From Citrobacter freundii (GTDB taxonomy: Bacteria; Bacteroidota; Bacteroidia; Chitinophagales; Chitinophagaceae), in the NCBI GenBank assembly GCA_003243445.1, contig QFQQ01000007.1, forward strand, positions 101,425 to 165,424: a stretch of 64,000 bases of DNA. Reading direction: 5' to 3'. Under the pieces are notes generated by a model, which was not told where the DNA came from, did not search any database, and saw only the letters and a list, made by a program, of their open reading frames with translations. Shown here piece by piece: positions 42,497 through 50,747 of this stretch (within the stretch, counting starts at the first letter, position 1; each line of letters opens with the position of its first letter). The position numbers and the translations under genes are program-made.

Positions 42497-45052
42497 ATGA
42501 AAAAAAATCTGACGATCATGCTGCCATTGAAAGCAAACCGCTTTCTTCTTCTCTCAGTTTTCCTTCTTTGTATAGGGGAAACAATCTTCTCGCAGGATAT
42601 TTATATTAACCTGAACAGTCCGCGCCAAACAGTTGACGGTGTTGGTTTCTGTCATGAAGGCGACCGGCAGAACGGTAATTATTACGTGATCAGTCCGGCT
42701 ATCCAGCAGATGCTGGATAATAAAATGAGTTTGTTCAGGGATATGTTTCCCAATAAAATCTGGGAACCTTCAAAGAATGTGTTTAATTATAATGATGCCC
42801 GTGTGGTGAACAGCATGCAGCGATTGAAAACTATGCAGGACCTGGGTATCAAAACCATTCTTGGTATCTGGGATGTTCCCAACTGGCTGGTGACAAATCC
42901 ATCGTCAGGAGATAACCGGCACATCAATAATTTTGATGACTTTGCGTGGTTTATTACGTCTTACCTTGTTCATGGAAAAAACACCTATGGTTTAAAGGTT
43001 GATTATATTGATGTAAATGAAACGCGCACATCCGGTATCAATATTTCCATGACGGCGCAGGAGTATATCACGCTGATACAGAAATGCCAAATACTGTTTA
43101 CGCAAAATGGTATCGAAACAAAGATGAACATGGGCAGTGTGCTGCTCTGGGATATCCAATACTGCAAAGACATTTACAACGCAACGAACGGTCTCAGTGT
43201 TGCCGGTTTCCCTTCCTGGCATACCTATCGCGGTGGTAGCACAACCGGCCGTGAACCGATCTCCTATTGGGAGGGCTGGGGTGCATGGCGCCAAACTATC
43301 AACCGTAATCTCTGGGGAACTGAAACGGATTACGACGCGTATTATTGGTTGAATGCAGACCGGCTGACATGGCAGGGTGTTGAAGAAATGGCCGTGATGT
43401 ATTACCGGAATTATTACGTGGCCCGGATGTCGACCTCGGCCGGTTGGTTCTGGCATCCCGAATGGCCGTCAAATAATGTACATACCGCGTATATGAATCA
43501 CTTCGAGCCGGGCGGGCAAATTGTGGAGACAAGCCAGCCAGATGCAGACGTGATGACAGTGGCTTACAAACATACAGGTAAACAAAAATTCGTTATACAG
43601 ACTGTCAACCAGGCTTCCGGTACACGCACGGTTACTTTTCATGGGGTTCCTGCCGGCAAACCATTGACGCTGGTCCGGACAAGTGAGGCAGGTGACAGGT
43701 CAGCCACGGTTGGTACTTTTACACCTAACGGTGGTGATCTTACCGTTACGCTGCAGGCGAACAGCTTCAATACATTTTATGGCGATCTCGGCTCAGCAGG
43801 TGACCTGCAATCACCATCTGTTCCTGCTAATTTTAACAGTACCGGTAAAACAGCTACTACCATTTCACTCGCCTGGAGCGCATCCACCGATAATGTTGGC
43901 GTAGCCGGATACCAGGTATTCAATTCATCCAATGCATTGCTTGGTTCTTCCTCTGGTACTGGTGTGACCATACAAAATCTCACACCCAACACATCCTACA
44001 CAATGGTGGTAAAAGCATATGATGCTGCAGGAAATTTTTCCGCAGCAAGCAATAGCATCACGGTCGTGACAAATGCAGCGGGAAGTGGTCCGGCTACCGT
44101 TTACCCGGACTGTAATTATGCAGGTACTGGTGTGACGCTCCCAGTCGGTAATTATACTATGGCTCAATTGCAGGCACTTGGTGTGGCAAACGATGAAATT
44201 TCGTCTGTACAGGTGCAAAATGGCTATACGCTTACGCTATATGCTGATAATAATTTTACGGGTACTTCATTAATAAAAACTGCCAATGATGATTGCCTGG
44301 TGAATGATAATTTTAATGATCTGACCACATCGATCCGCGTAGCTGCTATTCCAACAAATCTTGCTTACAATAAACCGGCTTTTGCATCTACCACTGAAAG
44401 TGCAACATATTCTGCCGATAAAGCGGTAGATATGAATACCGGTACCCGCTGGTCAAGCAGCTATGCCAATAATCAATCCATCTGGGTGGATCTTGGCGCA
44501 AACTATAACGTGAATCGTGTCCGACTTGTATGGGAATCCGCATACGCAAAGGACTACCAGATCCAGTTTTCCACCAACAATACAAGCTGGACAACCGTTC
44601 GTGAATTCTGGGGCAAAACATCCGCGGCTGCCGATGATCAGACCGGACTTACCGGCACAGCAAGATATGTAAAGGTATATTGCATCAACCGCGCGACAGC
44701 TTACGGGTTCTCACTGATAGAATTTGAAGTATATGGAACTGCAACAGGCCAGGGATCAATGGCAACCGGTAATTCTGCAACTGTGATTGAAAAACCAACT
44801 GCAACAGGCGATGTCACGGAGGTGCAAGTTTATCCCAACCCAGTGAAGGATCAGCTAAATGTTCGCGTTCCTTCTTCATGGAATGGAAAAATAAAAGGTA
44901 TACTGACAAATACGGAAGGAAGAGCTGTTCTTTCAAAGCAACTTAGTAGGGGGAGCCAGTTGTTAAGTGTGGCAGGATTACCTGCGGGGATTTATACATT
45001 GCAGGTGAGTAATGGGGACAGACAGTATGTGAGGAGGGTGGTCGTTGAGTAG
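42497..45052 (+). CDS. Multidomain secreted glycosidase (GH30/GH39-like) with Fn3, crystallin-like and F5/8C domains and T9SS tail
   Basis: An 851-residue exported enzyme. After a signal peptide (to about residue 33), a clan-A-like barrel has a candidate acid/base Glu175 (IDVNETRT) and nucleophile Glu276 (LWGTETDYD). A beta-sandwich follows, then a fibronectin-III domain (about 437-525) and a beta/gamma-crystallin-like module (about 530-625, VYPDCNYAGTGVTL). A discoidin/F5-8C carbohydrate-binding domain (about 630-750, NLAYNKPAFAS) comes next. The end is a type IX secretion sorting domain (VYPNPVKDQL to the end). It is therefore secreted or surface-attached. The family within clan A is uncertain; GH30 is my best guess. 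Confidence 0.72.
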   Translation: MKKNLTIMLPLKANRFLLLSVFLLCIGETIFSQDIYINLNSPRQTVDGVGFCHEGDRQNGNYYVISPAIQQMLDNKMSLFRDMFPNKIWEPSKNVFNYNDARVVNSMQRLKTMQDLGIKTILGIWDVPNWLVTNPSSGDNRHINNFDDFAWFITSYLVHGKNTYGLKVDYIDVNETRTSGINISMTAQEYITLIQKCQILFTQNGIETKMNMGSVLLWDIQYCKDIYNATNGLSVAGFPSWHTYRGGSTTGREPISYWEGWGAWRQTINRNLWGTETDYDAYYWLNADRLTWQGVEEMAVMYYRNYYVARMSTSAGWFWHPEWPSNNVHTAYMNHFEPGGQIVETSQPDADVMTVAYKHTGKQKFVIQTVNQASGTRTVTFHGVPAGKPLTLVRTSEAGDRSATVGTFTPNGGDLTVTLQANSFNTFYGDLGSAGDLQSPSVPANFNSTGKTATTISLAWSASTDNVGVAGYQVFNSSNALLGSSSGTGVTIQNLTPNTSYTMVVKAYDAAGNFSAASNSITVVTNAAGSGPATVYPDCNYAGTGVTLPVGNYTMAQLQALGVANDEISSVQVQNGYTLTLYADNNFTGTSLIKTANDDCLVNDNFNDLTTSIRVAAIPTNLAYNKPAFASTTESATYSADKAVDMNTGTRWSSSYANNQSIWVDLGANYNVNRVRLVWESAYAKDYQIQFSTNNTSWTTVREFWGKTSAAADDQTGLTGTARYVKVYCINRATAYGFSLIEFEVYGTATGQGSMATGNSATVIEKPTATGDVTEVQVYPNPVKDQLNVRVPSSWNGKIKGILTNTEGRAVLSKQLSRGSQLLSVAGLPAGIYTLQVSNGDRQYVRRVVVE

Positions 45053-45085
45053 CTCAAAGAAAAAGTAATTTCATTAAGATAGGAT

Positions 45086-45251
45086 TGTCATCCCGGTCGG
45101 GCGACCTAAGATCGGATGCAACTTTAAATGCCAGAACCGGGATCTCCAGCAATAGAGGGGATTCCGGCTCTGGCTTTTTTGACAGCGGGGAGCGAACTAT
45201 GCCAGCCCGGCCTGCCCGCTGAAACTTGGCGTAGGCGGTGCCGGGATGACA
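45086..45251. repeat. Inverted repeat TGTCATCCCGG around a terminator
   Basis: TGTCATCCCGG (45086-45096) is inverted exactly at 45241-45251. The interval holds the terminator at 45130-45180. The pair probably belongs to a palindromic repeat family. No gene is seen in 45053-45565. Confidence 0.55.
45130..45180 (+). terminator. Rho-independent terminator after the GH30-like gene
   Basis: GCCAGAACCGG (45130-45140) pairs with CCGGCTCTGGC (45164-45174), allowing one mismatch, and is followed by six T residues. Confidence 0.7.
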
Positions 45252-45326
45252 GCCTGATTGAACTGGAGCTTAATTACTTCAGCACATAAGGTTACTTTCA
45301 TCATTCTCCAAAAGGATTTAGCATAA

Positions 45327-45375
45327 GCAAATGATAAGAAAGCATCGAAACCCAGTGCTCTTCCCGATTATTTTT
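45327..45375 (+). promoter_or_regulatory. PUL2 promoter box with -7 element, upstream of tandem susCD
   Basis: CAAATGATAAGAAAG, then CATCGAAACC (from 45342) and a perfect -7 match TATTTTTG (45368-45375). The first 25 bases are nearly the same as those before the GH26 gene. The distance from CATC to TA is 26 nt. Confidence 0.65.
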
Positions 45376-45565
45376 GATCATTATTTTTAACGATAACTAA
45401 ACTGCTGCTATTATGAATCTACCTGAGACCATCAATCACCTTAAACTGGTGAATTTACTTTCTTCCAGGAACCTTTCCACTTCACTTCATTTTTACCAAC
45501 TGATCAAAAATTGAATCCCGTCAGATTGGCTGCATTCGTTGCGGTCAGCAAAAAACATCTGCAAT

Positions 45566-48500
45566 ATGAAAAAATGGACATCTGAAAAAAGAGCAGGATT
45601 CCGGACCTTGTTTTTCGCTTCTTCTTTATTGCTGGCAATTGTCATGAATCTCACTGTATTTGCACAGGGTGGAACAGTAACGGGGAGGATCACTAACGAA
45701 AAGGGTGAACCGTTTGCCGGGGTGAACATTGCTGTGAAAAATACATCAACAGGGGTGGTGAGCGGCACCGATGGAAATTATTCCATTCATGTGACCAGCG
45801 CCAATGCCGTGCTGGTGTTTAGTCACATCGGCTATGCTCCACAGGAAATGACTGTTGGAAGCCAGCGGCTCATCAATATTACGATGACTGAGCAAAGCGG
45901 AGCATTGGCTGATGTTGTAGTGGTAGCCTTTGCAAAGCAAAAAGCAGCTACGGTCACCGGATCAGTTTCATCCGTTACAGGAAAAGATCTTGTATCTACA
46001 TCTGTTTCGAATGTTTCAAACATGCTGATCGGGAACGCTCCCGGTATCAGCGGTCTGCAAAGCAGTGGTGAGCCAGGGCGTAATGGAGCAAATATATTTA
46101 TCCGCGGTGTATCTACCTACGCGGGGGGGAACAGCTCTCAACCGCTCGTGGTGATCGATAACGTGGAGCAGGCGCCAGAGCGGGCGTATGACCAGTTGAA
46201 TTCGATGGACGCAAATGAGATCGAAAATATCAGCGTTTTAAAAGATGCATCCGCTACTGCGGTGTACGGGATCCGCGGTGCGAATGGGGTGATCATCGTT
46301 ACCACCAAACGCGGCCGCGTATCAAGACCATCGCTGAGCGTGTCAACAAACTTTGGTTTTACGAAAGCGACAAGACTGCTGCACAACGTAAACTCCTATG
46401 AATACGCTTTGATGAGAAATGAAGCGATCCGCAATGAGATCAATGCTTTTGGTAACTCCACTTTTACCAATAACCTCTTCAGCGATCAGGACCTGAAAAG
46501 ATTGGCGATCGGCCGTGACTATCTTCCTGAAGAAGTAGATGCGATGACGAACCTTACCGCGGATCAGAAAGAAAGATTGAAGAATTCCCCTGCATTGTAC
46601 TATGGCAGCCGTGACCTGTTTGCAGATCAATTCAGCGGTACCGGTCCGCAGAAACAATTAAACCTGAATGTGACCGGTGGCAGTAATAAAGTGAAGTACT
46701 TTGTATCGCTTGGCTATTTTTCACAGGGAAGCATAATCAACAGTGTCGATTATTACGGATCAAAGATCCAGTCATCTTTTGACCGGTATAATTTCCGTTC
46801 CAACTTTGATATTGATGTGGTAAAGAATCTCCAGATCTCCATCAATCTCGCCGGCCAGTTTGGTGAGACCAACGGACCGGGCCTTACCGGCGGTGATGCA
46901 TTCAATCTTGATGGCCGTTACAAAGCCATCATGCAATACATTTTTGATTCAAACCCGTTGACGGCTCCGGGGATCTTTCAGGGAAAACTGGTAAATGGAT
47001 ATTATGGCATGGCTGGCAGTTCCAGCAACCCGCTTGGTCTTGTGCTGGGAAGCTTGAAAGGAAATCAGAATGCAATGTATAATTTACTGATCAGTGGTAA
47101 TGAGGCTCTTTACAATACATTTCTTTCAAACAGTATCGTGATCCGTCACAACATGAGTTATCTCACGAAAGGCCTTAGCCTCCGCGGCACAGCTAACTAT
47201 GATGATAATTATATTAAGACGACCACTTATCAACCCTCGTTGCCAACTTACCAGGTAAGGAGAAATCCTGTTGATCCGAACAATTTTGAATTTGTTGGCG
47301 GTGCGATCGGTGCCAACTCGTTTAATACAAGTCCGGGCAGAAATTCCACGTGGTATAAAACTTATTTTGATCTCGGTCTGGACTATGCCAACAAATTTGG
47401 TGATCATAATATCAGCGGACTATTGCTGGCAAAAGCATCAAAGTACTACGTTCCTTCTCAGAACAATTTCTTTACACCTTCGGCGGTGATGGGTTTCCTG
47501 GGCCGTGTTACCTATAACTACCGTGAGCGTTATCTGCTCGAAGTAAATGCTGGCTATAACGGAACGGAGCAATTTATTGAAGGAAATCGTTTTGGATTCT
47601 TCCCTGCCTTCTCGGCCGGTTGGGTGATCTCCAATGAGAAATTCTTCCCGCAGAGTGCTGCGGTAACCTTCCTGAAAATCCGTGGTTCTTATGGCGAAGT
47701 GGGTAATGATCAGATAGGGGGTAACCGCCGTTATCTGTACCTGCCGTCCACATTCAATCTTGGCCAGGCCGGGTATTGGTTTGGGAACAGCAATGGCTCC
47801 GTAGTAAATCCTTCGTTCCCCGGATCGGCCGAGGGCAATCTCGGTAATCCAACCGTAACCTGGGAGAGAACGAAGAAAAGAAATATCGGTGTGGATGCAA
47901 GATTCCTTAACAACCGCCTTTCACTGACCGCTGATTTCTTCAAAGATGATCGTGATGGTATTCTTACGCCGCTTGATCAGATCATTCCGTACACATATGG
48001 TGTACCTGCAGCATCCGTTCCTCCGCAAAACATCGGCCGCACAACCAATCATGGTTATGAGATCGTACTGGGCTGGAGTGACCGGACGCCAAAGTTCGGT
48101 TATTATGTAACCGCCAACCTGAACTACGCACGAAACAAAGTGATCTATCGTGCAGAATCCCCAAAACCTTATCCGTGGATGTATTCAGCAGGTTTCCCGA
48201 TCGACCAGTTCAAAGGCCTGATCACAGAAGGATTCTTTAATACACAAGCCGAACTGGATGCAAGACCCTACAATAGTTTCAATGCAAATAAGGCAACATT
48301 CGGTGATGTGCGTTATAAGGATATCAATGGCGATAACCTGATCGATAACAGGGATATTGTTCCGGTAGGTTATTCCAATCTGCCACAATACACTTACAGT
48401 TTCAAGGCCGGTGTAAATATCAAAGGATTTGATATCAGCATTCTTTTTAACGGAACAGCAAAAGGTTCTTTCAATCTTGCCCGCTACCAATTTGTGAACT

Positions 48501-48901
48501 CGCCATTTTACCAGGTGGCTGGCAACCTGATGGACTGGCAGTATGAAGGAAGATGGACACCTGACAAAGTAAGCAGCGGCGAAGCGATCCGGTTTCCGCG
48601 TGCAACAATGAATGGTGGTGCCGGCCAGAACGGTAACTTCCTTACGAGTGATCTTTGGGTGATCAGTTCAGATTACCTGCGATTGAAGAATGTAGAGATC
48701 GGTTACCGCTTTATGCAAACACGTTTGCTGAAGAAAGCGGGTATCAATTCGATCCGTGTATACGCTAACGCAAACAATCTTGCAACATTCAGGAGTGATA
48801 TGCTGAAATACGATATCGATCCGGAAGCAGCAAACCGGGATGGCTATGGTATTTACCCAATGACCAAAGCGATCGTTTTTGGCGCAAGCATTCAATTTTA
48901 A
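45566..48901 (+). CDS. SusC-family TonB-dependent receptor (PUL2, first pair)
   Basis: A 1111-residue outer-membrane transporter. The start is ATG 45566 (MKKWTSEKR), which gives a long but normal signal peptide ending near TVFAQ. A carboxypeptidase-D-like domain (about 40-115) is followed by the plug with ADVVVVAFAKQK, IFIRGVST, PLVVIDNVEQAP and ISVLKDASATAVYGIRG. The long barrel ends with an aromatic residue. It imports an oligosaccharide, probably made by the GH26, GH30-like and CE1 enzymes of this locus. It heads the operon susC-susD-susC-susD, spaced by 21, 34 and 21 nt. Confidence 0.93.
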   Translation: MKKWTSEKRAGFRTLFFASSLLLAIVMNLTVFAQGGTVTGRITNEKGEPFAGVNIAVKNTSTGVVSGTDGNYSIHVTSANAVLVFSHIGYAPQEMTVGSQRLINITMTEQSGALADVVVVAFAKQKAATVTGSVSSVTGKDLVSTSVSNVSNMLIGNAPGISGLQSSGEPGRNGANIFIRGVSTYAGGNSSQPLVVIDNVEQAPERAYDQLNSMDANEIENISVLKDASATAVYGIRGANGVIIVTTKRGRVSRPSLSVSTNFGFTKATRLLHNVNSYEYALMRNEAIRNEINAFGNSTFTNNLFSDQDLKRLAIGRDYLPEEVDAMTNLTADQKERLKNSPALYYGSRDLFADQFSGTGPQKQLNLNVTGGSNKVKYFVSLGYFSQGSIINSVDYYGSKIQSSFDRYNFRSNFDIDVVKNLQISINLAGQFGETNGPGLTGGDAFNLDGRYKAIMQYIFDSNPLTAPGIFQGKLVNGYYGMAGSSSNPLGLVLGSLKGNQNAMYNLLISGNEALYNTFLSNSIVIRHNMSYLTKGLSLRGTANYDDNYIKTTTYQPSLPTYQVRRNPVDPNNFEFVGGAIGANSFNTSPGRNSTWYKTYFDLGLDYANKFGDHNISGLLLAKASKYYVPSQNNFFTPSAVMGFLGRVTYNYRERYLLEVNAGYNGTEQFIEGNRFGFFPAFSAGWVISNEKFFPQSAAVTFLKIRGSYGEVGNDQIGGNRRYLYLPSTFNLGQAGYWFGNSNGSVVNPSFPGSAEGNLGNPTVTWERTKKRNIGVDARFLNNRLSLTADFFKDDRDGILTPLDQIIPYTYGVPAASVPPQNIGRTTNHGYEIVLGWSDRTPKFGYYVTANLNYARNKVIYRAESPKPYPWMYSAGFPIDQFKGLITEGFFNTQAELDARPYNSFNANKATFGDVRYKDINGDNLIDNRDIVPVGYSNLPQYTYSFKAGVNIKGFDISILFNGTAKGSFNLARYQFVNSPFYQVAGNLMDWQYEGRWTPDKVSSGEAIRFPRATMNGGAGQNGNFLTSDLWVISSDYLRLKNVEIGYRFMQTRLLKKAGINSIRVYANANNLATFRSDMLKYDIDPEAANRDGYGIYPMTKAIVFGASIQF

Positions 48902-48922
48902 TTAACCTGTAAACGATATAAG

Positions 48923-50713
48923 ATGAAACGCCTGTCATATTTGATATTGATAGCTGGTGTAGTTGGCTCTCTTACTTCCTGTAAAAAATATCTTGAAAAA
49001 CCGGATACAACGGGAACGACCACCGCGGAAACGGTTTTTTCCAACCGGGCCGGAGCGGAAGCTGCAATGGCAAACGCATACCGTCAGATCCTCGCACATG
49101 GCTTATGGCCCGACGGCGGCATCAACAATGGCACCCTTCCCGGTCTTTCCGGTGAATCCAGTTTTGCCGAATCATGGATGACACTTTCCAAATTTATTAC
49201 AGCGGGATTCAGTGCACAGGCCTATGATAGCAGGCCCGCGCAAAGCCCAGATAATCTTTTTAACAATTATCGGGATATCCGCAGATGTTATGTCGTACTC
49301 GAAAATGCAGACAAGCCCACCGATATGACCGATGCGGAGAAAAATGCGATGAAGGCGGAAATGAAAGCATTGATCGCCTATCGCTATATGGGCATGATGA
49401 TCCGTTACGGCGGTGTGCCGCTGGTGACGAAATCACTGGCATCCACAGATGATCTCAATATCCCCCGTGCAACGTTGCAGGAGACTGTTGATTTTATCAA
49501 AAAACTTTGTGATGAAGCGATAACAGGCTTGCCCGATACATGGGATCCGAAGTATACAGGCCGTCTTACAAAAGGTGCGGTAATGGCTATCAAAGCAAGG
49601 ACCTTGTTATACGCGGCCCGTCCTTTATTTAACAGTGCCGCACCATACCTGCCGCTGAGCGGAAGCAACAACCTGATCTGTTTCGGCAATGCCTCCAATG
49701 ACCGCTGGAATGATGTGATCACCGCCAACGAAGCGGTGATCACCTGGGCAAACGCAAATGGTTACGAACTGATCAATAGCAGTGGCATCGTGAATGCACC
49801 CAATACAAATGCATTTGATGATTATGCTACGGCCACTTCCACTCCGAATAATAAGGAAGTATTGCTTGCCTATAAATACGATATTCAGAACGATAAATTC
49901 TTCCGCTTTTATAACGCCGCATTTACGGGCGAACGTTACCTGATCGACAACTATGGACTGCTGACCAACTTCCTCGAAAATTATTATAAAGCGGATGGCA
50001 CTAACCAGGTATGGCCTGGTGTTGGCCAGGCCAATGCACAGCCTTTCTCCGTGTTCCAATCAAAAATGAATGAAATGGAACCAAGGTTCTGGGCCGATAA
50101 TATGCCGCATACATTCAATGCCCGGAATAACCCCGGCGATATCACCTGGAATTACAATGCCCGGAATACAGGTGATCTCTTCGGAAAAGGAGGCAACCGC
50201 GGCCCCTCAGGCAGAGGTAAAGGCGCTGCAATAACGGTGAAATTTTATTATAAGGCCGGAACACGCAACTGGTTTGAGTTCCCTATTTTCCGTATGGCTG
50301 ATTTCTATTTATCTCTCGCTGAAGCGTATAATGAAACAGGCAATACCACCAAAGCATTGGAGAATCTGAATAAGGTACATAACCGCGCAGGCCTTCCATC
50401 CATCACTGAGACAAACCAGGCCTTACTGCGCAAAGCGATCCAGCGTGAATGGGCAATTGAGTTTTATTATGAGAACAGGCGCTTCTTTGACGTCCGTCAC
50501 TGGAAACTGGATAATATAGGAAACGGAATTATCGGTGGCCCTATGCGTGAATTGCAGTTCACCATCACGGGTGATGCGTTACTTCCATCCGGTTACGTCA
50601 ATTTTTATGACAATGTGGTGTATTCCACTTACTGGGATCCTAAGATGTTCCTCTTCCCCATACCGCAGGAAGAAGTGGATAAAGGAGTGGTTTTACAAAA
50701 TCCAGGCTATTGA
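48923..50713 (+). CDS. SusD/RagB-family lipoprotein (PUL2, first pair)
   Basis: A 596-residue SusD-like protein, longer than the first one at 8160. The lipobox is SLTSC (Cys20). Helical motifs include ALIAYRYMGMMIRYGGVPL near residue 150, named by its Tyr-Arg-Tyr-Met core, and ENRRFFDVRHWKL near 517. The C-terminal LFPIPQEEVDK is conserved. It should sit on the preceding SusC as a surface lid that binds glycan. Confidence 0.92.
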   Translation: MKRLSYLILIAGVVGSLTSCKKYLEKPDTTGTTTAETVFSNRAGAEAAMANAYRQILAHGLWPDGGINNGTLPGLSGESSFAESWMTLSKFITAGFSAQAYDSRPAQSPDNLFNNYRDIRRCYVVLENADKPTDMTDAEKNAMKAEMKALIAYRYMGMMIRYGGVPLVTKSLASTDDLNIPRATLQETVDFIKKLCDEAITGLPDTWDPKYTGRLTKGAVMAIKARTLLYAARPLFNSAAPYLPLSGSNNLICFGNASNDRWNDVITANEAVITWANANGYELINSSGIVNAPNTNAFDDYATATSTPNNKEVLLAYKYDIQNDKFFRFYNAAFTGERYLIDNYGLLTNFLENYYKADGTNQVWPGVGQANAQPFSVFQSKMNEMEPRFWADNMPHTFNARNNPGDITWNYNARNTGDLFGKGGNRGPSGRGKGAAITVKFYYKAGTRNWFEFPIFRMADFYLSLAEAYNETGNTTKALENLNKVHNRAGLPSITETNQALLRKAIQREWAIEFYYENRRFFDVRHWKLDNIGNGIIGGPMRELQFTITGDALLPSGYVNFYDNVVYSTYWDPKMFLFPIPQEEVDKGVVLQNPGY

Positions 50714-50747
50714 TCCATCTATTTATCAACATTAATCTGAAGAAGTA

